From positions 1 through 64,000 of the forward strand of contig CAJTFB010000007.1 of assembly GCA_910575665.1 (NCBI GenBank): DNA of 64,000 nucleotides, in the 5' to 3' direction. Every line of letters starts with the position of its first letter. Position 1 is the first letter of the stretch. The DNA comes from Eubacteriaceae bacterium. Lineage in GTDB: Bacteria > Bacillota > Clostridia > Lachnospirales > Lachnospiraceae. The position numbers were made by a program, and so were the translations under genes. Positions 1-7,479 of this stretch are shown in pieces. The notes under the pieces are model-generated. The model worked only from the letters and a program-made list of their open reading frames with translations, made no database searches and was not told the origin of the DNA.

Positions 1-60
1 GACGCTGCTTAAGTTGTTTTCTGAGATAATCTGTCGAATTTGTTCCTTTGCTACTGGCAT
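1..60 (-). CDS. N-terminal fragment of a probable IS256-type transposase (runs off window)
   Basis: Only the first 20 residues are in the window (start MPVAKEQIRQ at position 60). A good ribosome binding site (AAAAGGAG) lies just upstream on the minus strand. The opening resembles the N-termini of mutator/IS256-family transposases known from clostridia, but 20 residues cannot prove it. The AT-rich run ending in a TIR-like stretch near 152 fits the end of an insertion sequence lying beside the relaxase gene. It could instead be any small gene of the element. Confidence 0.35.
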   Translation of the reverse strand, partial: MPVAKEQIRQIISENNLSSV

Positions 61-132
61 AAAAACACTCCTTTTCGATAAGAATTTCCATATCCTAATT
101 CTTACCAAAAAGGAGCTATTTATTTCCAAAAA

Positions 133-152
133 CACAAACTTATTTACACTAC
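133..152. repeat. Possible terminal inverted repeat of the insertion sequence
   Basis: Read on the minus strand this stretch is GGTAGTGTAAATAAGTTTGT, a form typical of IS256-family ends. It sits about 75 nt upstream of the putative transposase start, where a TIR is expected. The partner end is outside the window, so the assignment is tentative. Confidence 0.25.
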
Positions 153-226
153 CTAGCGGAATGGGGAGTTATGCACACTGTCCACGATGCTTTTTTTTGC
201 TTTTAAAGCCTTTTCAGGGCTGGATA

Positions 227-1600
227 TTACCGGGCAGGGTTATTGTCCCGGTCTGGCTGTTCCTGTGCTTTTTTTGGCGGCTCTGTGCGCCCTAAATACT
301 GGTTCAGGTTCTCCAGTTTCCGGTTCAGCGATTTCAGTTCTTTGTCACAGTTTTTGTAAGTGGCGGTCAGTTCCTTCTTCTGTGAGGTCAGCTCCTGATA
401 TTCCGCTTTCAGTTTGTCAATGTTCAAGCCTTTTAAATGGATGCCCGCCTGTTCCAGCATACGCCTTGCGCCGCCATAAAGTATAATCTGGCTTTCATGC
501 TTGCGGAAATATGCGTCAGGGTTTTTCGATTTCTTATAGGCAACATTGTAAGACTTGTTTGCTTTGTATTGTTCCGCATATTTGATAATTTCTGCAAGGT
601 CTTTCATTCGGTTTTCCAGTTTCCGTACAGTCTGCTTTGCTTCCTTTCCGGTGGCGGCAGTGGCGGCGATCTTCTGTTCCAGTTCCTTAATCGAACCAAC
701 TTCATTGTATGCCTGTGCAGCAATCTTTAAATTCTCAACCGCCGCCCACCTTTGCAGTCCCGGACTGTTTTGGAATTTTTCATCAGAGGTGTCAATCAAT
801 CTCTTATCCGCATAATCTCTTTTCGGGATAACTGCCTTCCGTTCCCGTTTCAATTCTATTCGTTCTTTGATGCGTTCCTTTGTATATTCCCTGCCGAGTG
901 ACTTCACACTGCCACGCACAAAACGGTCTTTGCCAAGTGGACGAAAAGAGATAAATTTGGAGGCATCTTCCCCAAAGACTTCGCCTTTTATCTCATAGCC
1001 TTTTGCCCTCATCAGGAGCAGAAATTCTTCATAGGTGGAGGATGCTTTGATGGCAGCATTGATGTCTTTTCTTATCTGCGTTTTCCATGCTGTACCGTTC
1101 TTGTCTGACTGCCATTCATTGTACTTTTTACCACGCTCCACACCGGGGATAATGACGGAAAGGTTATGCTCGCTGCACAGCTCGTCACTCAATTTCCGGA
1201 TACGGTAATAGCTCTGCTTGCAGTCATGGTATTTGTTGTGTTCCATGTTGTCGGCGGCACAGAAAATGATGTGGTTATGGACGTGACCTTTATCAATATG
1301 GGTGGTAACAACATAAGAATATTTCCCCTCTAAAACCTTATCTGCAAGCTCCTTCCCGATCTGGTGCGCTTCATCAAAGCTGACCTCACCGGGAGCGAAA
1401 GCCTGTATCAGATGATAGGCTTTATTGGGGCTGTTTTCCCGGCAGTGGTCTAAGGTATATTTGAAGTCAATCGCTGCGGTTTCCGGCGCACAGGCATAGG
1501 AAGAAATGTAGATGCTTTCGTCCGTTTTATCCGGGTTGCATATGTAGGCTACCGCTTTATCAACGGTTGCTGTGATAGCATGGATTTTTGTGTATGCCAT
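227..1600 (-). CDS. Relaxase/mobilization nuclease (MobA/VirD2-like)
   Basis: DNA relaxase of 457 aa, expected to nick the element's oriT, bind the 5' end covalently and pilot the strand during conjugation. Visible motifs are an N-terminal tyrosine region (AVAYICNPDK, Y19, likely nicking residue), a conserved HLIQAF stretch near residue 63, and the metal-binding three-histidine motif HIDKGHVHNH at residues 101-110. The C-terminal half is charged and helix-rich, with coiled-coil character around residues 300-430. It overlaps the end of the upstream mobC-like gene by 52 nt, so the two are translationally linked. The arrangement of relaxase plus MobC beside a cargo block resembles Tn1549-type elements (family knowledge). 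Family assignment is secure; the exact MOB class was not resolved. Confidence 0.9.
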   Translation of the reverse strand: MAYTKIHAITATVDKAVAYICNPDKTDESIYISSYACAPETAAIDFKYTLDHCRENSPNKAYHLIQAFAPGEVSFDEAHQIGKELADKVLEGKYSYVVTTHIDKGHVHNHIIFCAADNMEHNKYHDCKQSYYRIRKLSDELCSEHNLSVIIPGVERGKKYNEWQSDKNGTAWKTQIRKDINAAIKASSTYEEFLLLMRAKGYEIKGEVFGEDASKFISFRPLGKDRFVRGSVKSLGREYTKERIKERIELKRERKAVIPKRDYADKRLIDTSDEKFQNSPGLQRWAAVENLKIAAQAYNEVGSIKELEQKIAATAATGKEAKQTVRKLENRMKDLAEIIKYAEQYKANKSYNVAYKKSKNPDAYFRKHESQIILYGGARRMLEQAGIHLKGLNIDKLKAEYQELTSQKKELTATYKNCDKELKSLNRKLENLNQYLGRTEPPKKAQEQPDRDNNPAR

Positions 1601-1890
1601 ACCTGTTTCATCAACTCCTTTACTTCGTCCATATCTTCCTGATAGACATGGTTTGTGCTGTTAATTCTTTTTGCAATCTGGTTCAGGCTGGAGCTGATCC
1701 GTCCAAGCTCCGTATTGTATTCTCTTAAAAAACTGTAATCCACGTCATAGACGTATCCGTATAAAATCAGCTTCCGGATGAAAGCCGATTTGCTTTTCAT
1801 GCCGGATAGTTTAAACTTTTCGTCAAGGATATACTGCTCTTTATCATCTAAGTGAAATTCGTTTCGGTTGGTTCGTGTCCTGTTTGCCAT
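1549..1890 (-). CDS. MobC-like relaxosome accessory protein
   Basis: Protein of 113 aa beginning MANRTRTNRNEFHLDD. A basic N-terminus followed by a ribbon-helix-helix-like segment (KSAFIRKLIL) and a C-terminal helical region (LNQIAKRINS) match plasmid MobC proteins, which help the relaxase open oriT. The start at 1890 is chosen because AAAGGA lies about 10 nt upstream; a longer reading frame to 2082 lacks a good ribosome binding site and has an atypical hydrophobic N-terminus. Its 3' end overlaps the relaxase start. The gene is divergent from the radical SAM gene, with a hairpin-rich gap between them. Confidence 0.85.
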   Translation of the reverse strand: MANRTRTNRNEFHLDDKEQYILDEKFKLSGMKSKSAFIRKLILYGYVYDVDYSFLREYNTELGRISSSLNQIAKRINSTNHVYQEDMDEVKELMKQVWHTQKSMLSQQPLIKR

Positions 1891-2324
1891 TTCTGCATCG
1901 TCCTTTCTAAATTTGGGCATAAAAAAACTGCTGTAAATTGTCTGGTTTACAACAGTCTGGTTTCGTGTCTGTTCAGTTGTTTTGGATAGACTTATCCATG
2001 TGCTATTGTAGCAAATCTGCGGGAGAAGGTCAAGAACTGGCAGAGAAAAAACGGAAAGAAAACCAAAGAGGGTTAGGGACACTTCCCTATGGAAATTTTA
2101 TCAAACGGACGGTAGGACGAAATGATGAATTTCGCCCATGTGTCCGGACATGGGCAGTGCTTGCTATTCTTGTCTTTCGACACTCCCGGAGGGTGTGTCG
2201 CTCTAAGACCTTCCTATACCAGACATACTATCATATTGGGTAGTTGCTATCTAAAAAGTGCGTTCTTGTGTTGACAGCAATGGAATGTTATTTTTAAGTT
2301 TGAATAACAGGGAAAGGATAGGGA
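1891..2324. other. Gene-free region upstream of mobC; candidate oriT
   Basis: This 434-nt gap separates mobC (minus) from the radical SAM gene (plus). It contains three adjacent inverted repeats: CGAAAT/ATTTCG at 2118-2134, GCCCATGT/ACATGGGC at 2134-2155 enclosing GTCCGG, and CACTCCC/GGGTGTG at 2181-2197 (one mismatch). Clustered hairpins directly upstream of mobC and the relaxase are the usual position and shape of an origin of transfer. No nic site was identified from known consensus sequences. A plus-strand reading frame here (1938-2243) shows no protein-like features. Confidence 0.4.
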
Positions 2325-3353
2325 ATGATGAAAAAAATAGAAATCGGTTCAATCCGTCCGCCGTCAGAAAGTGAAAGTCTGCTTGTCCGGGTAACAAGAG
2401 GATGTCATTGGAATAAGTGTTATTTTTGCGGACTATACAAATCTATGAATTTCTCCATGCGTCCGATAGAAGATACCATACAGGATATTAAGGAACAGGC
2501 AGCATTATATCAAGGGAGAAAATTCAAATCATGTTTTTTGCAGGACGGGGATGCGCTGGTATTAAAAACGGATTATCTGCTCCGTATTTTGGATGCGCTA
2601 AATAAGTATTTTCCTGATTTGGAGTATATAACTTCCTATGCTCGTGCTGACAGTATCACACGAAAAAGTCCGGTAGAATTACAGGAACTTCGGCAAGCGG
2701 GACTAAATCATCTGTACTGCGGTATGGAAACCGGATCGGATAAGATATTACAGCTTATCAACAAAGGCTTCCATGCAGATACCGTTGTGGAAAGCGGGTG
2801 TATGGCAAAAGACGCTGGCATGATTTTATCAGAGTTTATATTGCTTGGGATTGGTGGAAAAGAGCTTTCAAAAGAAAATGCAATCCAGACAGCGGAAGCA
2901 CTTAATGTGATTCAGCCGGATTTTATTCGTGTCCATGCAACGGGAATAAAACCGGAGTCTAAAATGTGGGAGTTTGTTCAGGGAGGTTCTTTCACATTAC
3001 AGTCCGAAGAAGAAATAATGATAGAGCAAAAATTATTCTTGGAGAAGCTGCTTGAAATGGACAGCTATTATGTGAATGAACATATCGTCAATTTGTTGTT
3101 GGAGGTTAGGGGAAAGCTGCAAACGGATAAAATGGAAATGCTGTCTGCCATAGATAATTTTTTAGGCTTGCCGGAAGATGAAAAACTTTTATTTATTGTA
3201 GGCAGGCGGCTCAATATTTTCTTTTTGCTGGACGATTTGAAAAATCCGGAATTATATCGAAAAGCACAGGAATGTATGGAGCAGATTTTACAGAAAAATC
3301 CGCAGGTAGATTTCACCAGACTTTGTAATTATGTCAGGCAATCACAGATTTAG
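2325..3353 (+). CDS. Radical SAM protein (COG1032-like)
   Basis: Protein of 342 aa. The N-terminal motif RGCHWNKCYFC (about residues 25-35) provides three cysteines for a [4Fe-4S] cluster with C-x4-C-x2-C spacing instead of the common C-x3-C-x2-C; this spacing occurs in a COG1032-like group with the pattern RGCxWNxCxFCxxYK. GMETGSDKILQLINKG is the conserved SAM-binding region of that group. No B12-binding domain is present. AAAGGA lies 6 nt before the first of two adjacent ATGs. The substrate is unknown. It is cargo in the element, followed by its own terminator. Confidence 0.8.
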   Translation: MMKKIEIGSIRPPSESESLLVRVTRGCHWNKCYFCGLYKSMNFSMRPIEDTIQDIKEQAALYQGRKFKSCFLQDGDALVLKTDYLLRILDALNKYFPDLEYITSYARADSITRKSPVELQELRQAGLNHLYCGMETGSDKILQLINKGFHADTVVESGCMAKDAGMILSEFILLGIGGKELSKENAIQTAEALNVIQPDFIRVHATGIKPESKMWEFVQGGSFTLQSEEEIMIEQKLFLEKLLEMDSYYVNEHIVNLLLEVRGKLQTDKMEMLSAIDNFLGLPEDEKLLFIVGRRLNIFFLLDDLKNPELYRKAQECMEQILQKNPQVDFTRLCNYVRQSQI

Positions 3354-3362
3354 GATAATAAG

Positions 3363-3408
3363 AGAACCCGCATAGCTGTTTCAAGTTTGCTGTGCAGGTT
3401 CTTTTTTG
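3363..3408 (+). terminator. Rho-independent terminator of the radical SAM gene
   Basis: AGAACC (3363-3368) pairs with GGTTCT (3397-3402), with further pairing inside, followed by a run of T. It begins about 10 nt after the stop codon. Confidence 0.75.
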
Positions 3409-3432
3409 TCATAAGGATAGTCAATAAAATAA

Positions 3433-3795
3433 TTATTTTTTTCTTTGGGAAGGACAGCATACGGGCTGTATATCCAATCCGTCCAAATATGCTGTTCCCC
3501 AATCACACATGGCGTTCAGTACAGGTATGATGCTTTTCCCAAAGGCAGTAAGAGAGTAGATTGTTTTAGGCGGTTTTTCAGGAATCACTTCTCTGTTTAT
3601 CATGCCGCAATCTTCTAAATCATGGAGCTGACCGGAGAGCATTTTGGGGGTTGCATTTGGGATAAGGCGTTGCAGTTCCATGTAGTGTAATGGCTGTGAT
3701 TTTAAATGCCACAATACCAGCGGTTTATATTTCCCTCCAATCAGGGACAGGGTAGCTTCTACGGGACAGTTAAATTGTTTTTGTTCTGCTTTCAT
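3433..3795 (-). CDS. HxlR-family transcriptional regulator
   Basis: Winged-helix DNA-binding protein of 120 aa. Typical HxlR features are a single cysteine near the N-terminus (QFNCPVEATLSLIGGKYKPLVLWHL), the recognition region RLIPNATPKMLSGQLHDLE and the wing region VIPEKPPKTIYSLTAFG. The family senses redox or electrophile stress through that cysteine in several studied members. The start at 3795 is chosen for AGGAG about 8 nt upstream. It is divergent from the nitroreductase gene, the usual partner, so it probably represses that gene; this is inference. Confidence 0.88.
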   Translation of the reverse strand: MKAEQKQFNCPVEATLSLIGGKYKPLVLWHLKSQPLHYMELQRLIPNATPKMLSGQLHDLEDCGMINREVIPEKPPKTIYSLTAFGKSIIPVLNAMCDWGTAYLDGLDIQPVCCPSQRKK

Positions 3796-3941
3796 TTTGG
3801 TTCTCCTAACTGCAAGGGTGCTATCTTTTTTGAAAGTATCTATCAAAAAAGTGCAATCTTGCGGAATTATATTTCAGCGTTACAATAGAGTTGTCAGTTG
3901 GTTTGGCATACTAAATATAACATAAGAAAGGACTTGATACT

Positions 3942-4460
3942 ATGGATTTTTTAAACATTGCAAAACAGCGTTTCTCTGTACGCAGCTACACAGATCAGGC
4001 GGTGGAAAAGGAAAAACTGGATAAGATTCTGGAAGCTGCCCATGTAGCTCCAACCGCCGCAAACCTCCAGCCTGTGCATCTGATTGTGGTGCAGAGCAAA
4101 GAAGGACTTGAAAAGATAGGACAGGGGGCAAACCTCTATGGTGCGCCGCTGGCAATCATCGTCTGCGCTGACCATGAAAAGGCTTGGGTGCGCCCGTTTG
4201 ATAAGAAGCAGACAGGTGATATTGACACCTCTATTCTGACAGACCACATGATGCTGCAGGCAACGGAATTGGGGCTTGGCTCTGTATGGATTTGCTATTT
4301 CAAGCCGGATGTTATCAGAAAGGAATTTGGACTTCCTGAAAATCTGGAACCCGTCAATATCCTTGCGGTTGGTTATTCGGATGAAGAAGTCGCTGATCCG
4401 GAACGCCATAAAGATATGCGTATTCCGATAAGCCAGTTGGTATCCTACGAAAATCTGTAA
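3942..4460 (+). CDS. Nitroreductase-family flavoprotein
   Basis: Protein of 172 aa. The N-terminal RFSVRSYTDQAVEKEKLDKILEAA and APTAANLQPVHLIVV segments are the FMN-binding pattern of the nitroreductase family, and ATELGLGSVWICYF is the conserved C-terminal core. It likely uses NAD(P)H and FMN to reduce nitro compounds, quinones or other electrophiles. AAAGGA lies about 12 nt before the ATG. It is divergent from an HxlR regulator, suggesting a stress-inducible pair. Confidence 0.9.
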   Translation: MDFLNIAKQRFSVRSYTDQAVEKEKLDKILEAAHVAPTAANLQPVHLIVVQSKEGLEKIGQGANLYGAPLAIIVCADHEKAWVRPFDKKQTGDIDTSILTDHMMLQATELGLGSVWICYFKPDVIRKEFGLPENLEPVNILAVGYSDEEVADPERHKDMRIPISQLVSYENL

Positions 4461-4523
4461 TGGGAGCGAGTGCAAATATTTAAACATGACAGGCAGTGCG
4501 CACAGCGTACTGTCCGTTGTGCT

Positions 4524-4847
4524 TTATGGATGTCTTTCAGAAATATGCGCATAGGTTTCTTCCAGAATCCATTGAATGTGTTCGTCCTGAATACTGTAAA
4601 AGACCTTTTTACCGTCCTTGCGGGAACGGACTAACCTTGCAATGCGAAGTTCGTGTAGCTGGTGGGATATGGCAGATTCGGTGACTTCGATTTTCTTTGC
4701 AAGCTCGCTCACACAATATTCCTGCTTCATCAGATGCCAAAGTATTTTCATTCGGGTGTAATCGCCCATTGCTTTGTGTAATTCTGTTAATTGTTCCAGT
4801 TCGGAAGAATTGGGGACAGAAAAAATGGTTTTGTTTGTTTGATTCAT
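4524..4847 (-). CDS. ArsR/SmtB-family metal-sensing repressor (alpha-5 zinc-type site)
   Basis: Winged-helix repressor of 107 aa. The HTH is SELAKKIEVTESAISHQLHELRIARLV. The last helix reads DEHIQWILEETYAHISE, which fits the D-x-H-x10-H-x2-E/H alpha-5 metal site of CzrA/SmtB-type zinc/cobalt sensors. Instead of the cysteine box of cadmium/lead sensors it has EYCVSELA. It is divergent from a second ArsR-type gene with a short shared promoter region. It probably controls the adjacent metal-efflux genes; the metal is inferred from the alpha-5 motif. Confidence 0.88.
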   Translation of the reverse strand: MNQTNKTIFSVPNSSELEQLTELHKAMGDYTRMKILWHLMKQEYCVSELAKKIEVTESAISHQLHELRIARLVRSRKDGKKVFYSIQDEHIQWILEETYAHISERHP

Positions 4848-4894
4848 AGTATTGCTCCAATCTTATGTATAAGCTGTTTGACAGACCAAAGGTA

Positions 4895-4907
4895 TATGAG
4901 TATCATA
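4895..4907. promoter_or_regulatory. Candidate ArsR operator between the two sensor genes
   Basis: TATGA-GTA-TCATA is a perfect inverted repeat in the 86-nt gap between the two divergent ArsR-type genes. Short AT-rich palindromes like this are typical binding sites of the family. It could serve both promoters. Confidence 0.35.
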
Positions 4908-4933
4908 ATTTTATCTGGAAGGGGGGTGGTTAA

Positions 4934-5299
4934 ATGCCACATTATAACTTACCTCACAATCATGGACAGAATATTGAGAAAGTCCTAGATAAGATTCCAC
5001 CTGCAGAACGGTTCAGAGATATAGCGTTTTTGTTCCAGCAGTTAGACGATCCTACAAGGCTGCGGATTTTGTGGCTGTTATGCCATTGTGAGGAATGTGT
5101 CTGTAATATAGCGGCGGCTGTTGATATGAGCGCACCTGCTGTGTCGCACCACCTTCGGGTTTTAAAGAAAAGCGGGATTATATCAAGCCGGAGGGAAGGA
5201 AAGGAAGTATACTACTCCCTGTCTAAAACGCCGCAGGCAAAATTGCTGCACCGTTCCATAGATGCCTTGTTTGAAATCTCCTGTCCAACCGATATTTAA
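4934..5299 (+). CDS. ArsR-family cadmium/lead-type sensor (CadC-like)
   Basis: Repressor of 121 aa. The N-terminus is histidine-rich (MPHYNLPHNHGQN). The alpha-3 region carries the cysteine box CHCEECVCNIA, the usual thiolate metal site of CadC/CmtR-like sensors for Cd, Pb or Zn. The HTH is MSAPAVSHHLRVLKKSGII and the wing REGKEVYYSL. A GGAAGGGGGG run lies upstream of the ATG. It is convergent with the CadA-type ATPase and shares a terminator with it. Two ArsR sensors with different metal-site designs in one cluster suggest response to more than one metal. Confidence 0.88.
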   Translation: MPHYNLPHNHGQNIEKVLDKIPPAERFRDIAFLFQQLDDPTRLRILWLLCHCEECVCNIAAAVDMSAPAVSHHLRVLKKSGIISSRREGKEVYYSLSKTPQAKLLHRSIDALFEISCPTDI

Positions 5300-5301
5300 G
5301 A

Positions 5302-5333
5302 AAATGCGCTACCTTGTGGGGTGTAGCGCATTT
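5302..5333. terminator. Shared bidirectional terminator
   Basis: AAATGCGCTAC (5302-5312) pairs perfectly with GTAGCGCATTT (5323-5333). The arms begin with A and end with T runs, so it can stop transcription from both the ArsR gene (plus) and the CadA-type gene (minus). Confidence 0.75.
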
Positions 5334-5357
5334 CTCGTTGTTCTTTTTAAATTGACT

Positions 5358-6785
5358 TTATTCAGAAACGGGTGATACTTTTACCCGCATTGCCCGGATT
5401 GCGTTCAGGATTGCGATAACGGAAACGCCTACATCGGCAAATACCGCCGCCCACATATTGGCATATCCCAAAGCTCCCAATATCAGCACTAAAAACTTAA
5501 CTCCCAAAGCAAATACAATGTTCTGGTTAGCGATACGGATTGTTTTTCGGGCAATCTTCATCACTGCGGCAATTTTTGAGGGTTCATCGGTCATTAAGAC
5601 CACATCTGCAGCTTCGATAGCGGCATCAGAGCCAAGACCACCCATAGCGATACCGACATCTGCCCTTGCCAGTACGGGGGCATCATTGATTCCGTCCCCG
5701 ACAAAGACAAGTTTGCCTTTTTCTGTTTTTTCCCTTAACAGTGCTTCCACCCGGTCAACTTTGTCGGCGGGGAGCAATTCAGTATAAGCCTGATCCAGTC
5801 CAAGACGCCCTGAAACTTTCTGCCCTACTGCGTCAGCATCTCCGGTCAGCATAACCGTTTTCCGTATGCCGGAGGATTTGAGCTGGCAGATTGCGGGGAC
5901 ACCGATTTTCGATGCGCCGCCGATGCCGCCAAAGAAACTTAGCGGGATAGAGATTACCAGCGCACAGGGGCAGGAGATTACAAGGAATGTCAAAGCACGA
6001 TAAATCCATATGCTAAAGGACTGACCAGTGATAACAGGCGGCAATATGGCGAGAGCCAGAGCAGCAAATACCACTGCCGGGGTGTAGTAACGTGCAAAAC
6101 GTGTGATAAAATTCTCTGTCCTGCCTTTTTTATCGCTTGCATTTTCTACTAAATCAAGGATTTTTGCTACGGTGGATTCCCCGAACTCCTTTGTTGTGCG
6201 GATAGATAAAATGCCTGTCTGGTTAATGCAGCCGCTTATAACTTCCGCACCCGGAGCAACTTCACGAGGCATGGATTCTCCGGTCAGTGCGGAGGTATCC
6301 AAAGCAGAAACACCATTTATAATGATACCGTCCAGAGGGATTCGCTCGCCGGGTTTTACAACAATGGTATCTCCAATAGAAACTTCTTCCGGATCAACCT
6401 GTACCAGTTTCCCGTCCCGTTCCACATTTGCGTAATCTGGGCGGATGTCCATTAGGCTTGCAATGGATTTACGGGATTTGGAAACCGCATAGGACTGAAA
6501 CCATTCCCCTACCTGATAAAACAGCATAACTGCCACGCCTTCTGAATGTTCCCCTAAAATCAGTGCGCCAATCGTTGCAATCGTCATCAGGAAATTTTCG
6601 TCAAATACCTGACCGCTTAATATGTTTGTAATGGCTTTCCAGACAATATCCCAACCGATTACCACATAACAGGCTAAGAATATGCCCATTTCCGCCAGCT
6701 CCGGAAGATGGAGCAGACTGCCTGCAAGAAACAGGACTGCCGCCGCAATAATGCGGATCAATAAATGTTTTTGTTTTCGTGTCAT
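5358..6785 (-). pseudogene. cadA: Internally deleted Cd/Zn/Pb P1B-type ATPase (CadA/ZntA-like)
   Basis: An open 475-codon frame, against about 620 or more residues for an HMA-less CadA. The membrane part and actuator are normal: TGES at 168-171 and the metal-binding CPC at 272-274. After ASKIGV (about 291-296) the sequence jumps to PAICQLKSSGIRKTVMLTGDAD, so the stretch normally carrying the phosphorylated aspartate (DKTGT) and the ATP-binding N-domain is missing. The hinge GDGIND (363-368) and last membrane helices are present. The loss is in frame, with no stop. Without the phosphorylation site it cannot pump by the known mechanism, hence the pseudogene call, though a truncated protein may be made. 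A separate HMA protein lies upstream in the same direction. Confidence 0.8.
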
Positions 6786-6936
6786 TAGAATACTCCTTTC
6801 ATAATTCAGGCATTTTCATTTTGAAAAAACACCGGATGCCAGAAATGACAGCCGGTGTCCAGTTTGTGCTGCATCATGCCCGCAAAAGAACACGATACTT
6901 TTGACAGATGCCACCTAACGGTTATGCCTGAGTTTT
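6786..6936. other. Gap between the HMA gene and the CadA-type gene
   Basis: This 151-nt spacer contains a 7-bp inverted repeat (ACACCGG/CCGGTGT, about 6829-6857). On the minus strand it also contains a possible 23-codon frame (about 6808-6879) starting MMQHKLDTGCHFWHP, rich in His and Cys, without a convincing ribosome binding site. Whether it is translated cannot be judged here. Confidence 0.2.
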
Positions 6937-7155
6937 TTATGCTTTTACCGTTACGTCCGGCTCGATTTTTTTAATCAGTGCCTTTGCTTCATTCAATATG
7001 GCGTCAAACCTGTCATCGGGTGCTTCCAACACCATTTTTTGACCGAGGAAGTTGACGGATACACTGGTTACACCGTCAATTTTCTGTACTGCGTTCTGAA
7101 TCTTATCTGCACAGTGACCGCAATCCAAGTCGATAAGTTTGATTGTTTTTTTCAT
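6937..7155 (-). CDS. Stand-alone heavy-metal-associated (HMA) domain protein
   Basis: Small protein of 72 aa starting MKKTIKLIDLDCGHCADKIQ. The DCGHC motif (C-x2-C near residues 11-14) is the metal site of HMA/CopZ-like ferredoxin-fold domains, here with a histidine between the cysteines as in zinc/cadmium-type HMAs. The start at 7155 has AAGGTGG upstream. It lies just upstream of the CadA-type gene, and that ATPase lacks its own N-terminal HMA, so it probably supplied the metal-binding domain as a separate chaperone. Confidence 0.85.
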   Translation of the reverse strand: MKKTIKLIDLDCGHCADKIQNAVQKIDGVTSVSVNFLGQKMVLEAPDDRFDAILNEAKALIKKIEPDVTVKA

Positions 7156-7366
7156 GGGAATAATCCACCTTTCTAAAAATGTTTTTGTTGGTTTGGCATG
7201 GCTGAACAATTAAAGAGATGTTTAATCGTTCTGCGCAAAGTATAGTCACCAATCGGCTATAAGTCAATGGGTTTGAAGTCGGTATTCCTCTTTGGAGCAT
7301 AAAACCTCCTGATTGGATTTTTGTAAAAAAAGAAATTGCTTTTCGGATAAAAAAAGCTCCTTTTCA

Positions 7367-7380
7367 GAGCAGACAAAAAG
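7367..7380. repeat. Repeat GAGCAGACAAAAAG, copy 1
   Basis: Identical to 10376-10389. Both copies are preceded by a GGATAAAAA-containing stretch and lie upstream of efflux genes (copA, MATE). They may be a shared regulator site or duplicated leader DNA. Confidence 0.5.
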
Positions 7381-7407
7381 AAAATCGGGTGTTTATAATG
7401 AAAAACG

Positions 7408-7452
7408 GTAACAGCTCCGCTCCCCTACGGGGGAGGGGTAATATACTGTTAC
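7408..7452 (+). promoter_or_regulatory. Candidate CsoR operator upstream of copA
   Basis: The core CTCCCC-TAC-GGGGGAG at 7420-7435 is a G/C-tract palindrome of the kind bound by copper-sensing CsoR repressors. It is nested in a wider inverted repeat, GTAACAG (7408-7414) and CTGTTAC (7446-7452). It ends about 28 nt before the copA start, and a CsoR gene follows copA, so autoregulation of the copper operon is likely. Confidence 0.55.
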
Positions 7453-7479
7453 AAATTTAAAAAGAAAGAAGGGATAATT

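Larger units (their letters stand above)
7156..7479. other. Divergent promoter region between the HMA gene and copA
   Basis: A 324-nt gene-free gap. It holds an A-rich stretch, the 14-nt repeat GAGCAGACAAAAAG (7367-7380) found again before the MATE gene, and the CsoR-type operator near 7420. No small gene was recognised in it. Confidence 0.6.

Noticed and set aside
1938-2243. Plus-strand reading frame of about 100 codons upstream of the radical SAM gene
   Set aside because: It overlaps the mobC promoter and the hairpin cluster, has no ribosome binding site and no protein-like composition.
4496-4684. Plus-strand frame over the end of the first ArsR gene
   Set aside because: Antisense to conserved DNA-binding helix codons, with no ribosome binding site.
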